Notes: generated by a model from the letters alone, not told the origin. Positions 1 to 9,354 are shown, counted from the first letter of the stretch. The stretch: 64,000 nucleotides of DNA from Bog-756 sp963833585 (GCA_963833585.1 CAWHYF010000005.1:434001-498000), one strand, 5' to 3'. Program-made: numbers and translations.

Positions 1-38
1 TTTGCAGGCCCCTGCCTAAACCACTCGGCCACGCCGCC
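1..38 (-). tRNA. tRNA-Cys (GCA), 3' part cut off by window edge
   Basis: Read on the minus strand, the first 38 bases give the 5' half of a tRNA: a GGCGGCG acceptor strand, a D-arm with GGCCGAGTGG, then the anticodon loop CTGCAAA with anticodon GCA, which decodes cysteine. The rest of the anticodon stem, the T-arm and the 3' end lie outside the window. The identity rests on the anticodon and the typical actinobacterial tRNA-Cys 5' half. Confidence 0.85.
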
Positions 39-87
39 GTGGCGTCCGGCGATCCTACCCTCCCCGTCGGGATGCTTGAATCTCTCC

Positions 88-1113
88 ATGCGGATCGGAA
101 TCATCGCCCCACCTTGGACCCCCATCCCCCCACTCCTCTACGGGGGGATCGAACTGGTCGTCGACCAGCTCGCCCGCGGGTTGCAGGAGGCCGGGCAGGA
201 CGTCCTCCTGTTCGCCACCGGTGATTCGACCTGTCCGGTCCCCCGCAAGTGGGTCCTTCCTGCGGCCGAGGGAACCCGGATCGGCAGCGCGGTTCCCGAG
301 ATCCGGCATGTCGTCCACGCCTACGAAGCCGTCAAGGACTGCGACGTGGTGCACGACCACACGGTGATGGGGCCGTTCCACTCGGAGCATTACCCGGGTC
401 TGCCTGTGGCGACCACCATCCATGGACCCTTCAACGAGGAGCTCTCCGACATCTACCGGGCCAACGCCGATCGAGTGCCCATCGTGGCCATCTCCCACGC
501 CCAGCGGCGGGCCGCCCCCGACATCCCCATCGCCCGGGTCATCCACCACGGCGTCGACGCCTTCCGTTTCCCCGTCGGCGACGGCAGCGGCGACCAAGAC
601 GGGCCGTACGTCGTGTTCCTCGGACGGATGGCCGCGGACAAGGGCGCCCACCGGGCCATCCAGATCGCCCGCAAGGCCGGGATCCGAATCCTGATGGCGG
701 CCAAGATGCGCGAGCCGTGGGAGATGCGCTATTTCACCGAACAGGTGGAGCCCCTCCTCGGCCCCGACGCCCTGTATCTCGGAGAGGTGTCCCACGAGCG
801 GAAGCTGGAGCTGCTGGCGGGCGCATCGGCCCTGCTCTTCCCCATCCGGTGGAACGAGCCGTTCGGCATGGTGATGATCGAGGCGATGGCCTGCGGCACC
901 CCGGTGCTGGCCTTCCCGGAAGGGGCCGCTCCCGAGGTCGTCGACGAGGGGCGGACCGGATTCATCTGCGAGGACGACCAGGCGATGGTCGAGGCCATCG
1001 GCCGACTCGACCTGCTCCAGCGGACCGACTGCCGGCTGGCGGTGGAGGGCTACTTCTCGACCAACCGGATGGTGGCCGAGCACATCGAGCTGTTCGAGTC
1101 GATGACGGCCTAG
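88..1113 (+). CDS. GT4-family glycosyltransferase
   Basis: This is a GT-B fold glycosyltransferase of about 341 residues that should move a sugar from a nucleotide donor to a cell-surface or small-molecule acceptor in the cytoplasm. It opens with the GT4 N-terminal strand MRIGIIAPPW followed by a glycine-rich YGGIE loop. A Rossmann-type second domain starts near VVFLGRMAADKG, and the donor-binding EX7E motif is visible as NEPFGMVMIEAMACGTPV. I chose the ATG at 88 because it begins directly with the family N-terminus; an in-frame TTG at 76 would add MNLS. There is no clear ribosome binding site. Donor and acceptor cannot be told from sequence. It is a single gene between the tRNA and a small convergent membrane gene. 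Confidence 0.85.
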   Translation: MRIGIIAPPWTPIPPLLYGGIELVVDQLARGLQEAGQDVLLFATGDSTCPVPRKWVLPAAEGTRIGSAVPEIRHVVHAYEAVKDCDVVHDHTVMGPFHSEHYPGLPVATTIHGPFNEELSDIYRANADRVPIVAISHAQRRAAPDIPIARVIHHGVDAFRFPVGDGSGDQDGPYVVFLGRMAADKGAHRAIQIARKAGIRILMAAKMREPWEMRYFTEQVEPLLGPDALYLGEVSHERKLELLAGASALLFPIRWNEPFGMVMIEAMACGTPVLAFPEGAAPEVVDEGRTGFICEDDQAMVEAIGRLDLLQRTDCRLAVEGYFSTNRMVAEHIELFESMTA

Positions 1114-1122
1114 CCGACGGGC

Positions 1123-1323
1123 TCAGGACCTTCGACCGAATACCAGCTTGGCCACCAGCGCCACCAGCGCCACCACCACGATCACCTTCACGAAGAACCA
1201 CACGATCCCGGCCACGAAGCTGAGGACCGCGAAGGCCACGACCACCGCGATGATCCCGCCCCCGACGATCAACACCCCGTCGAAGAGGCTGAGCCCACTC
1301 CGTTCATCATCGGCCATACCCAT
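1123..1323 (-). CDS. Small two-helix membrane protein
   Basis: A 66-residue protein with a short charged N-terminus (MGMADDERSG) followed by two nearly continuous hydrophobic segments, roughly residues 17-42 and 45-60, and a positively charged end GRRS. It therefore probably sits in the cytoplasmic membrane. I do not recognise a family. The reading frame is convergent with the glycosyltransferase and divergent from glnD. Function unknown. Confidence 0.5.
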   Translation of the reverse strand: MGMADDERSGLSLFDGVLIVGGGIIAVVVAFAVLSFVAGIVWFFVKVIVVVALVALVAKLVFGRRS

Positions 1324-1409
1324 AGGCTAGTGGTCCCCGCCCGCCGCCGGACATCACCCTCGCCATGGCCGTGGGCCCTGTCGGAGCCGCCCGGTGGTAC
1401 GGTCCGGCC

Positions 1410-3779
1410 GTGTCCCTGCGCGCCCGACGCCAGAGCCTCATCGAGCGTACCGACCTGCACGGCGACGCGTTCTGCCGGGCCTATGCCCAAGCCGCCGACG
1501 AGTGGTTGACCGAACTGTTCGACCAGGCCACCGAGGGCGACACCCGGGGTCTGGCACTGGTGGCGGTGGGCGGCTACGGACGATCCGAGCTCTGTCCGTT
1601 CAGTGATCTGGACGTGGTGCTGCTTCACAGGGGGCGCCGCAATCTGTCGGCCGCCGCCGACCGAATCTGGTATCCGGTGTGGGACGAGGGGATCAATCTC
1701 GATCACAGCGTCCGGCGGCCCGGTGAAGCTCTGGATATGGCGGGCGAGGACCTGCGGGTGGCGCTGGGTCTGCTCGACGCCCGGGTGGTGTGCGGCGATG
1801 CCAAGGTGGCCGAGCCGGTGATCGAAGGGGCGAGGGAACGCTGGGCGAGGCAGAAGCCCCCTTGGCTGGGGGTCCTGGCCGACCTGGTGGCGGAGCGCCG
1901 GCGCTCCAACGGCGACGTCGGCTTCCTGCTCGAGCCGGATCTCAAGGAGTCCCACGGGGGACTGCGGGACGTGGCGGCTCTGACCGCCATGATGCGGGCT
2001 GTGCCGGTCCTGTCCGACTACGTCGACACGGTGGCCATCGATGGCGCCAGGGCCGTACTGACCTCCATCCGCGTCGAGCTGCACCGCCGCGCCGGTCGCG
2101 AGCAGAACCGGCTGCTCCTGCAGGAACAGGACCAGGTGGCCGAAGCTCTGGGTGATCCGGACTCCGACTCCCTCATGCGAACGGTGGCTACCGCAGGCCG
2201 GACCGTGGCCTGGGAAGGTGACGACGCCTGGCGGCGGCGGGGAGCCTGGCAACGGTCCCACCCGTCGGGGCGGAGCCGGTGGCGGGTCGACAGGACGGGC
2301 GCCGAACCGGAGATCACCCCGGTGCCCAGCGACCCCGGCATCGGGGTGACCGAGGACGAGGCCGTGCTCACCCCGGCCGCCGATGTGACGGGCGACCCCT
2401 CCCTCGCCCTCCGACTCGCCGCCGTGGCCGCGGAGAAGAATCTGCCCATCGCCCGCCAGGCCCTCAACCTGCTCGGCCGAAAGGCGCCGGCACCGCCGGA
2501 GCCGTGGACCGACCAGCTGCGAGCCACGCTGGTGCGGGTGCTGGCCACCGGCCCTCCGGCCATCGCCGCACTCGAGGCTCTGGACCAGCGCCACTTGCTC
2601 GAGCGGTACTTGCCGGAGTGGGCCTCGGTGAGAAACAAGCCGCAACGCAACCCCTACCACCGGTATACCGTCGACCGGCACCTCCTCGAGGCCACCGCCA
2701 TTGCCGCCACCCTCGCCCACCGGGTTGGAAGGGTTGATCTCCTGCTGCTCGGGACGCTGTTCCACGACATCGGCAAGGGATTCCCGGGCGACCACACCGA
2801 AGTGGGAATGACCGTGGTAGCGGGGATCGGGAAGCGGATCGGACTCCCCCTCGAGGACGTGGACACGCTGGTCACGATGGTCCGGCTCCACCTGCTCCTG
2901 CCCGACACGGCCACACGGCGCGACCTGGACGACCCGGCCACCTCCGAACGGGTGGCCAAGGAGGTCGGCAACCGGTCCACGCTCGACCTGCTGGCCTCCC
3001 TGGTGGAGGCGGACAGCCAGGCCACCGGCCCCTCGGCGTGGGGACCGTGGAAGGCCGGGCTCGTCGCCGAGTTGGTCGAACGGACCGGGCGCCTGCTCGC
3101 CGGGGAGCCGATGGCACCCCCGACCGCGTGGATCACCGACGACCTCCGGGGGATCATGGACACGGTGCGCCACCACCAGGTGCCGGCCCTCTCCATCGAG
3201 GACCCCACCGTGACCGTGGTGGCCCCGGACCGACCGGGGCTGTTCGCCGAGGTCACCGGCGTCCTGGCCCTCCACGGACTCAACGTGCGGTCCGCGGTGG
3301 TAGCCGGGGAGGACGGGGTGGCGGTCGAGATCTTCACCGTCGAGCCGTCCCGTGGCCGGTGGCCGGCCGTGGTCCAGCTGACCGACGACCTGGCCGGGGT
3401 GATGGACGGATCCCTGCCCATCGAGCGGAGGCTGGCCGAACGGGCCCGGACCTACCGCAACGAGCGTCGGGCGGTCACGCCCCATCTGGTCTCCACGGAG
3501 GTCAGCGTGGACAACAACGCCTCGGCCACCGCGTCCGTGGTCGAGGTCCGAGCCGAGGATGTGGTGGGCCAGCTCCACCGGATCACCCAGGCGCTGGTCG
3601 ACTGCCGGCTCGACGTCAACTCGGCCAAGGTCTCCACCTTCGGCTCGGCCGTGGTCGACGCCTTCTACGTCAACGGCCCGGACGGCGGGAAACTCACCGA
3701 CCCCCGGTTGATCGCCGAGGTCGAGGCGGCCATCCGCCGGCGGATCGGGCCGGACCGAGCCGGAGCAGCCGGCGACTGA
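1410..3779 (+). CDS. glnD: [Protein-PII] uridylyltransferase / uridylyl-removing enzyme
   Basis: GlnD senses glutamine and adds or removes UMP (in actinobacteria often AMP) on the PII signal protein, so it controls nitrogen metabolism. The N-terminal nucleotidyltransferase motif is GGYGRSELCPFSDLDVVLL. It is followed by the PII-UT linker, an HD hydrolase domain with LFHDIGKGFPGDH, and two C-terminal ACT domains starting near VTVVAPDRPGLFAEVTGV and VVEVRAEDVVGQLHRI. The length of about 790 residues suits actinobacterial GlnD. I placed the start at GTG 1410 (VSLRARR...), since the 15 residues from ATG 1365 look like untranslated leader; neither has a good ribosome binding site. No glnB or amtB lies beside it here. 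Confidence 0.93.
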   Translation: MSLRARRQSLIERTDLHGDAFCRAYAQAADEWLTELFDQATEGDTRGLALVAVGGYGRSELCPFSDLDVVLLHRGRRNLSAAADRIWYPVWDEGINLDHSVRRPGEALDMAGEDLRVALGLLDARVVCGDAKVAEPVIEGARERWARQKPPWLGVLADLVAERRRSNGDVGFLLEPDLKESHGGLRDVAALTAMMRAVPVLSDYVDTVAIDGARAVLTSIRVELHRRAGREQNRLLLQEQDQVAEALGDPDSDSLMRTVATAGRTVAWEGDDAWRRRGAWQRSHPSGRSRWRVDRTGAEPEITPVPSDPGIGVTEDEAVLTPAADVTGDPSLALRLAAVAAEKNLPIARQALNLLGRKAPAPPEPWTDQLRATLVRVLATGPPAIAALEALDQRHLLERYLPEWASVRNKPQRNPYHRYTVDRHLLEATAIAATLAHRVGRVDLLLLGTLFHDIGKGFPGDHTEVGMTVVAGIGKRIGLPLEDVDTLVTMVRLHLLLPDTATRRDLDDPATSERVAKEVGNRSTLDLLASLVEADSQATGPSAWGPWKAGLVAELVERTGRLLAGEPMAPPTAWITDDLRGIMDTVRHHQVPALSIEDPTVTVVAPDRPGLFAEVTGVLALHGLNVRSAVVAGEDGVAVEIFTVEPSRGRWPAVVQLTDDLAGVMDGSLPIERRLAERARTYRNERRAVTPHLVSTEVSVDNNASATASVVEVRAEDVVGQLHRITQALVDCRLDVNSAKVSTFGSAVVDAFYVNGPDGGKLTDPRLIAEVEAAIRRRIGPDRAGAAGD

Positions 3780-3883
3780 AGGCCCGGTGGCGGCGGAATC
3801 ATCGGATCCTGCCCCGGCCGTCGCGGCAGCCACCACCGTAAACCCCCTTTGGACTGGTAGATTGATCGGACCGAAGGAGATGC

Positions 3884-5065
3884 ATGCCGTCCGCCCACGC
3901 ACACTCGAGATCCGCACCGTCCGGACGCGCCCGGTCCCGTCGCGGGACCATCCCGGTGCTCGTGGCCTTGGTGGCGGTGGCCGTGGTGGGGGTGTCCGTG
4001 GCGGCAGTGACCCTGCACGGACCGAGCAACGGGGCCGCGGCGTCACCGACCACCACCGCCACTCCCGCCTTCGAGGCCGGGGTCCATGAGGGACCCTTCG
4101 AGCTGCGGTCGACCAGCCCCGCCGGCGGTGCCACCGGCGTGCCGACCGATACGACCGTGTCGGTGCACTTCTCGCTCCCGGTCGACCCGCACGCTCCCAC
4201 CCCGACCCTCAGCCCGGCAGTGTCCGGTGTGTGGCAGCTGATCACCCCGGACACCTTCCAATTCGTCGCCGCGGCCCCCTTCGTGCCCTCCACGACCGAG
4301 ACCGTCACCATCCCAGGTGGTACGGGCGGGGTCACCAGCCGCACCGGCAAGTCCCTCCCCCAGTCGTCGACCGCCGTCTTCACCGTGGCGGCCGGGACCA
4401 CCCTCCGACTGCAACAGCTTCTGGCCCAGCTGGGCTACCTGCCGGTCAGCTTCGTGCCGGCCCGGCCGTTGAGCGCCCCCCAGGAGGCCGCGCAGGCCCA
4501 GGAGGGCTCGTTCAACTGGCGTTGGGCCGAACCCGCCTCGCTGGTGAGCCTGTGGACGGTGGGCACCGCCAACCAGATCACCAAGGGCGCGGTAATGGCC
4601 TACGAATCGGCGCACGGCATGAAGACCGACGGGGCGGCCGGGCCGGCCGTCTGGCAGCAGCTCCTCACCGACGCCGCCTCCGGCGCCGTCAATGGAGCGC
4701 CGTACGACTACGTGTACGTGAGCAAGACGCTCCCCGAGACCACCACCGTGTACAGCAACGGCGCCGCGGTGTACTCCACCCGGGCCAACACCGGGGTGGC
4801 CGCGGCCCCCACGGCCTCGGGCACCTTCCCGGTGTACCTCCGCTACAAGGTCACCACCATGTCCGGCACCAATCCCGACGGCTCCAAGTACGTCGATCCT
4901 GGAATCCCCTGGGTCAGCTACTTCAACGGGGGCGACGCCCTCCACGGCTTCGTCCGGGGTAGCTACGGATACCCCCAGAGCGACGGCTGCGTGGAGATGC
5001 CGCCGGCCAACGCCGCCGTGGTCTACCCGCTGACTCCCATCGGCACCCTGGTCACCGTGTCGTGA
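3884..5065 (+). CDS. Secreted L,D-transpeptidase (YkuD) with Ig-like and peptidoglycan-binding regions
   Basis: It probably cross-links peptidoglycan (3-3 bonds) outside the membrane. A basic N-terminus and one hydrophobic stretch (VLVALVAVAVVGVSVAAV) act as signal or anchor. Residues about 65-165 resemble a bacterial Ig-like (Big_5) domain with SPAGGATGVPTDTTVSVHF. A peptidoglycan-binding-like helix region follows (LQQLLAQLGYLP ... GAVMAYESAHGMKTDGAAG). The YkuD domain is at the C-terminus, with catalytic Cys at about residue 369 in SDGCVEM and a His about 15 residues earlier in LHGFVRG. The start is set by the AAGGAG box at 3874-3879. It faces the enoyl-CoA hydratase convergently. Confidence 0.88.
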   Translation: MPSAHAHSRSAPSGRARSRRGTIPVLVALVAVAVVGVSVAAVTLHGPSNGAAASPTTTATPAFEAGVHEGPFELRSTSPAGGATGVPTDTTVSVHFSLPVDPHAPTPTLSPAVSGVWQLITPDTFQFVAAAPFVPSTTETVTIPGGTGGVTSRTGKSLPQSSTAVFTVAAGTTLRLQQLLAQLGYLPVSFVPARPLSAPQEAAQAQEGSFNWRWAEPASLVSLWTVGTANQITKGAVMAYESAHGMKTDGAAGPAVWQQLLTDAASGAVNGAPYDYVYVSKTLPETTTVYSNGAAVYSTRANTGVAAAPTASGTFPVYLRYKVTTMSGTNPDGSKYVDPGIPWVSYFNGGDALHGFVRGSYGYPQSDGCVEMPPANAAVVYPLTPIGTLVTVS

Positions 5066-5081
5066 GCCGGCCTCTCCCGGC

Positions 5082-5933
5082 CTAGATCGGGCCCAGACGG
5101 GCCGAGGGGAACTCGGGAGCTCGACGCTCACGCACAGCCGCCACGCCTTCGGCGGCATCGGGTCCGAGGAAACCCAGCATCTCCAGCGCCAGCGACTCGC
5201 CGAAGACCGCGGCGTTGCTGACCATCCACTGGTTGAGGGCCCGCTTGGTCCACTGCACGGCGGTCCGACTGCCCTGCGCCAGCCGCCCCGCGATGGCCAG
5301 TGCCTCGTCGACCAACTCGGCATCCGGGACGCATTTGGTCACCAGGCCGATCCGCTCGGCCTCCGGGCCGTCCACGAAGTCCGCCGTCATCAGGTAGTAC
5401 TTGGCCTTGGCCATACCGCACAGCAGTGGCCACAGGATGGCGGCGTGGTCTCCGGCGGCGACTCCCAGCCGGGTGTGGCCGTCGGACAGCCGGGCCGACC
5501 CGGCGATGATGCTGACGTCGGCCAGCAGGGCCACCGCCAGACCGGCCCCGACGGCCACTCCGTTGATGGCCGAGACGATCGGCTTGACCGACGCCAGCAT
5601 GGCCCCGACCACCGCCCGGGCATCCTCCCACTGCTCCACCACGGCCCCGTGGTCGGTGGTCATACGCTCGACCATGGACAGGTCTCCGCCGGCCGAGAAG
5701 GCGCGCCCGGCCCCCGTGATCACCGAGACGGCCGCCGAGTCGTCGGCATCGATCACCGGCCAGACCTCGGAGAGCTCGCGGTGGAGCCGCTCGTTGGCGG
5801 CGTTGAGGACCTCGGGTCGGTCGATGGTGATGAGCACCACCCCGGGTCGAGGCCGGTCGAAGCGCAGGTGCCGGAAATCGGAGTACGACGAGCAGGGACG
5901 CGGGGGTCGGTCGGCGGCCATGGACCCGATCAT
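5082..5933 (-). CDS. Enoyl-CoA hydratase/isomerase family protein
   Basis: A crotonase-fold protein of about 283 residues, likely acting on an acyl-CoA in fatty-acid or carboxylic-acid breakdown. The oxyanion-hole signature is present: AFSAGGDLSMVE, and later INGVAVGAGLAVALLADVSI. The C-terminal helix region holds AERIGLVTKCVPDAEL and AVQWTKRALN. The frame stays open about 70 residues upstream, but that part is Arg-rich and unlike the family, so I start at ATG 5933 (MIGSMAADRP); ATG 5921 is equally possible. The exact substrate is not readable from sequence. No other beta-oxidation gene adjoins it. Confidence 0.85.
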   Translation of the reverse strand: MIGSMAADRPPRPCSSYSDFRHLRFDRPRPGVVLITIDRPEVLNAANERLHRELSEVWPVIDADDSAAVSVITGAGRAFSAGGDLSMVERMTTDHGAVVEQWEDARAVVGAMLASVKPIVSAINGVAVGAGLAVALLADVSIIAGSARLSDGHTRLGVAAGDHAAILWPLLCGMAKAKYYLMTADFVDGPEAERIGLVTKCVPDAELVDEALAIAGRLAQGSRTAVQWTKRALNQWMVSNAAVFGESLALEMLGFLGPDAAEGVAAVRERRAPEFPSARLGPI

Positions 5934-6151
5934 GGCCCGAACCCGGTCAACGGTCGAACTGGCCCGGGCGGGGCCGGATTCGCGCCGCGGGCGCCTCCAC
6001 CGGCGGCGACCCCCCAACCTTGGGGCTTTCCGAAAAAAACTACTTAAAGTGTGGAGAGTTTCACGTAGAGCGGTTATTGTAGGTACGGAAGGTGTCGCGA
6101 ACGGGGGACACGGAGATGGCCTGGAGACGCCGGTCCTCGGAAGGATCACCC
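5934..6151 (+). promoter_or_regulatory. Divergent intergenic region with an AT-rich patch
   Basis: This gap separates the divergent enoyl-CoA hydratase and DUF4388 genes and so must hold both promoters. Bases about 6033-6085 form a clear AT-rich patch in a GC-rich background (GAAAAAAACTACTTAAAG, then GCGGTTATTGTAGG). I cannot assign -35 and -10 boxes with confidence. The DUF4388 gene has a GGAAGG box close to its ATG at 6152. Confidence 0.35.
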
Positions 6152-7150
6152 ATGGATGAACAGGGGAGCACGACCGACCAGGCGTTCGGCCCAGGGGCAG
6201 TGGCGTCCGATGTGGACGGTCCAGGCGGATGGGTCGGGGCCGTGCCGGCCGCCGAATCTGCGTCCGACACCATCACCGACGGGAAGGAAATCAGCATGAA
6301 CCAGCATGAGCCATCCGAGGAGGCACCGGCGGCATCCCTGGTGGGGTCGTTGGAGGCTTTCTCGCTGTCCGACATCCTCTCGATGTTGGCCGCTACGAAG
6401 CAGACCGGTGAGTTGCAGGTGGTCAGTGACGACACCGACGGCAAGGTGTGGCTCGCCGACGGGGAGCTCTCCAACGCCCATGTCGGATCGGCCGCCACCG
6501 TCGGGCAGGCCGTCTTCGAACTGGCCTGTGTGAGCGAAGGCTGGTTCTATTTCACGGTGGGCGTGGTCTCCTCCAGCGGCCAGCCCACCGTTCCGGTGCT
6601 GGCCGTGCTCAACGAGGTACGGCCCCAGGTCGAGGAGTGGCGCGATATCCGCCGCGACGTACCGCTCGAGTCGGTCGTGACGCTCGCTCCGGACCCTCCC
6701 GGACAGGACGTCCAGATCCGGAGCGATCAGTGGCGAGTGCTGACCAGCGTCGGGACCAGCGGACATTCGGTTCGTGACGTGCTCGAACAGATCGGTGGCG
6801 ACCAGATCATCGGGCTCCGGACCCTCCGTGACCTGCATACCGCGGGCCTGATCGAGCTCGGCTCGCCACCAGACCGTCCCGAGGTGGACACCGGCGTCTC
6901 CTTCCAGCCGCCGATGGACCATGCCGCAGACCTCGGCTCCCTCCCGGCCCCGCCGGACCTGGTCCGCACCGGCGTCGACGACGTCGAGGGCCTGAGCGGC
7001 TCACTGCCGCCACCGGAGGAGGGGGCTTCGGGCGACAACGGACATCAGGACAACCTGGCCGAGGTGGCCATCATGCCTCCGCCCATTGCCGACGATCCCT
7101 GGACCCCCGCCGTCGAGGCGCCCAGCGTCAGCGACAACGGGGTGGCCTGA
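6152..7150 (+). CDS. DUF4388 (PATAN-like) domain protein
   Basis: About 332 residues. After an acidic, low-complexity leader, residues about 60-160 read SLVGSLEAFSLSDILSMLA, TGELQVV and GKVWLADGELSNAHVG. This is the pattern of DUF4388/PATAN domains, found in bacterial signalling proteins often linked to gliding, GTPase or two-component systems. A second, winged-helix-like segment (RSDQWRVLTSVGTSGHSVRDVLEQ) follows, then a Pro/Asp-rich tail. Two starts are credible: ATG 6152 (GGAAGG upstream) and ATG 6296 (GGGAAGGAAATCAGC just before it). I keep the longer form because its third-position GC is coding-like. The partner is unknown. Confidence 0.72.
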   Translation: MDEQGSTTDQAFGPGAVASDVDGPGGWVGAVPAAESASDTITDGKEISMNQHEPSEEAPAASLVGSLEAFSLSDILSMLAATKQTGELQVVSDDTDGKVWLADGELSNAHVGSAATVGQAVFELACVSEGWFYFTVGVVSSSGQPTVPVLAVLNEVRPQVEEWRDIRRDVPLESVVTLAPDPPGQDVQIRSDQWRVLTSVGTSGHSVRDVLEQIGGDQIIGLRTLRDLHTAGLIELGSPPDRPEVDTGVSFQPPMDHAADLGSLPAPPDLVRTGVDDVEGLSGSLPPPEEGASGDNGHQDNLAEVAIMPPPIADDPWTPAVEAPSVSDNGVA

Positions 7151-7176
7151 CCGATCCGGCTGGGAGGCTGGCCGCC

Positions 7177-7903
7177 TCAGTTCCCGAAGTTGTAGGTGCT
7201 GGTCGTGCAGTTGCCGGTCTGGTCGCAGTGGTTGACCACGACGGCCACCAGGATCACGAAGAGGATCACCGCCACCAGCCCGACCACTCCGATGATGATG
7301 CCGGCGAGGGCCAGACCGGTCCCCTGGACATTCCCCTCGGACTTCCGGATCTGGGACCGGGCGATGATTCCGAACACGATGGCCAGGATCGAGCCCAGTC
7401 CTCCCAACCACACCAGCGAGCACACCAGGGAGGCCACCGCCAGGCCGTTGGTCTTCTGCGCTGGCACGTAGCCGTATGGGGGAACGCCGGGTGGATAGCC
7501 GTACGCCGGATCACCCGGGGGCAGATAGCCCGGAGGCGCCGACGGCGGGCCGTAACCAGGCGCCGACGGCGGGCCGTAACCAGGCTCTGACGGGGCTGCA
7601 TAGGCAGGCCCTGACGGGGCCGCATACGCCGGTCCGGGTGGCGGGCCGTAGCCGGATCCTGTCGCCGACGACAGGGGCTGTGCCGACGGGTCGAATCCTG
7701 GTGGGAAGGCCGGGACCGGGGCGTCAGGGGGCGTCATCGCCGCGGGATCGACCGCCCGGGCCGGCGAGGGAAGCCCGGCCCCCTCGGACAGAGGGCTCTC
7801 GGCGGCCCAGCCCGATGTCGGGTAGCCCGGGTGCCTGCTCCGGCGGATACCACCGTCCGTCGGAAGCCAGCCACCACCCCGGCCCCTGCGACACCTCGCT
7901 CAC
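7177..7903 (-). CDS. DUF2510-linker-DUF4190 membrane protein, frameshifted at about 7826-7831
   Basis: The reconstructed protein starts at GTG 7903, preceded by GGGAGG at 7911-7916. It begins with a DUF2510-type segment (GPGWWLASDGRWYPPEQAPG) and then needs a one-base shift inside CCCGGG (7826-7831) to continue into GYPTSGWAAE, a long Pro/Gly/Tyr linker with repeated PGYGPPSA and AYAAPS units, and a DUF4190 pair of membrane helices (about the last 90 residues). It ends in a Cys-containing tail, CDQTGNCTTSTYNFGN. This domain order is common in actinobacteria. Without the shift the front piece stops at about 60 residues and the rest would start at ATG 7737. Role unknown; probably membrane-associated. 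Confidence 0.68.
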
Positions 7904-7955
7904 GACGGTACCTCCCTGATCTCCCGGTGCAGACGCTAGCCGCCCCCTGGTGCGC

Positions 7956-8573
7956 TCACGAGGACCCGCCCCTCTCGCTCAAGAGCTCCGCCAGGGCCCT
8001 GAAGGCCCGACCCCGGTGGGAGATCCCGTGCTTCTCCTCGGGCCCCATCTGGGCGAACGTCCTGCCGTCGAACCCGTCTGGCGCGAACACCGGGTCATAG
8101 CCGAAACCTTTCTCGCCGACGGGTCGTCGGGTGATGACACCGGTCACCGTGCCTTCGGCCCACACCTCCTGACCGTCGGGATAGGCCACCAGGGCCACCG
8201 AACGGAACGTGGCGTGGCGGAGCGCCGGGGACCTGGCCCCGACCCGCTCCAATTCGGAGAGGAGTTTGGCCACATTGTCGGCGTAGGTGGCGTGCTCGCC
8301 GGAGAACCGGGCCGAGTACACCCCGGGAGCCCCGCCGAGGGCCTCCACCTCCAGCCCGGTGTCATCGGAGACGGCGGCCATACCGGTGGCCTCCATCAGT
8401 GCGATCGCCTTGAGGCGGGCGTTGTCGACCAACGTGTCCCCGGTCTCGTCCACGTCGGGCACGTCGGGGGGTCGGGCCCGGAGGCGCACGCCCGGCACCG
8501 GTCCGAGGATGGCGGCGATCTCGGCCGCCTTGTCCGGGTTGGCACTGGCCAGGACCAACTGCAGGCCGTCCAC
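7956..8573 (-). CDS. rdgB: XTP/dITP pyrophosphatase (RdgB/HAM1 family)
   Basis: This enzyme removes non-canonical purine triphosphates such as dITP, XTP and ITP from the nucleotide pool. Its 205 residues match the family length. Visible motifs are the N-terminal LVLASANPDKAAEI (substrate loop; the usual form is ASxNxxK), SDDTGLEVEALGGAPGVYSAR, GFGYDPVFAPDGF and HGISHRGRA. It lies 19 bases downstream of rph in the same operon, an arrangement also seen in mycobacteria, and is probably co-transcribed. Confidence 0.93.
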   Translation of the reverse strand: MDGLQLVLASANPDKAAEIAAILGPVPGVRLRARPPDVPDVDETGDTLVDNARLKAIALMEATGMAAVSDDTGLEVEALGGAPGVYSARFSGEHATYADNVAKLLSELERVGARSPALRHATFRSVALVAYPDGQEVWAEGTVTGVITRRPVGEKGFGYDPVFAPDGFDGRTFAQMGPEEKHGISHRGRAFRALAELLSERGGSS

Positions 8574-8592
8574 GGTCAGTCGATTCTCCCGG

Positions 8593-9354
8593 TCAACGCG
8601 GTGCCGGGGGCACGGCCAGAGTCGTCTCCTGGAGATCGAGCAGCTGGGCGATCCCGTGCTCGGCCAGGCTCAGCATCTCGTCGAGTTCCCCCTTGGTGAA
8701 CGGCATGCCCTCGGCGGTGCCTTGGACCTCGATGAACCGGCCAGACGAGGTCATGACCACGTTCATGTCCACTTCGGCCCGGCTGTCCTCCTCATAGGGG
8801 AGGTCCAGCATGCACACCCCATCCACCACGCCGACGGACACGGCGGCGACCGCCTCGGTCAGGGGATTTACCCGGAGGGCGCCCTTCTGGACGAGCCGGG
8901 TGAGGGCGTCGTGCAGGGCCACGTACGCCCCGCAGATCGACGCCGTGCGGGTACCTCCGTCGGCCTGCAGCACGTCACAGTCCACGGTGATCTGGATCTC
9001 TCCCAGGGCCACCATGTCGCAGACCGAGCGGAGGGACCGCCCGATCAGGCGCTGGATCTCCTGGGTGCGACCGGACTGCTTGCCCTTGGCCGCCTCACGA
9101 CTGACCCGCTCGCCGGTGGACCCGGGTAGGAGGGAGTACTCGGCGGTGACCCATCCCTTGCCGCTCCCCCGCATCCATGGGGGGACACGCTCCTCGATGG
9201 ACGCCGTGCACAACGCCCTGGTACGACCCATGGACACCAGGACGGAGCCGGGGGCGAAGACGGTGAAGTCGCGTTCGAAGGATGCCGGGCGCAGTTCGTC
9301 GTTGGACCTACCGTCCCCTCGCCGGATGATCCGGCCGTTCGTTCCTGCACTCAC
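8593..9354 (-). CDS. rph: Ribonuclease PH
   Basis: A phosphorolytic 3'-5' exoribonuclease that trims tRNA 3' ends. Residues RRGDGRSNDELRP, ALCTASIEERVPPW, SLLPGST, RTQEIQRLIGRSLR and ITVDCDVLQADGGTRTASI are diagnostic of the family. The frame is open further upstream, but GTG 9354 gives the normal 253 residues. It also overlaps the stop of the upstream metallo-beta-lactamase gene by four bases (GTGA), with a GGAAAGG box before it. The overlap points to translational coupling. Confidence 0.94.
   Translation of the reverse strand: MSAGTNGRIIRRGDGRSNDELRPASFERDFTVFAPGSVLVSMGRTRALCTASIEERVPPWMRGSGKGWVTAEYSLLPGSTGERVSREAAKGKQSGRTQEIQRLIGRSLRSVCDMVALGEIQITVDCDVLQADGGTRTASICGAYVALHDALTRLVQKGALRVNPLTEAVAAVSVGVVDGVCMLDLPYEEDSRAEVDMNVVMTSSGRFIEVQGTAEGMPFTKGELDEMLSLAEHGIAQLLDLQETTLAVPPAPR

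Noticed and set aside
1269..4046. A 925-residue open frame on the minus strand opposite glnD
   Set aside because: It is His/Gly/Arg-rich with no domain and mirrors the high-GC coding strand of glnD; an antisense shadow.
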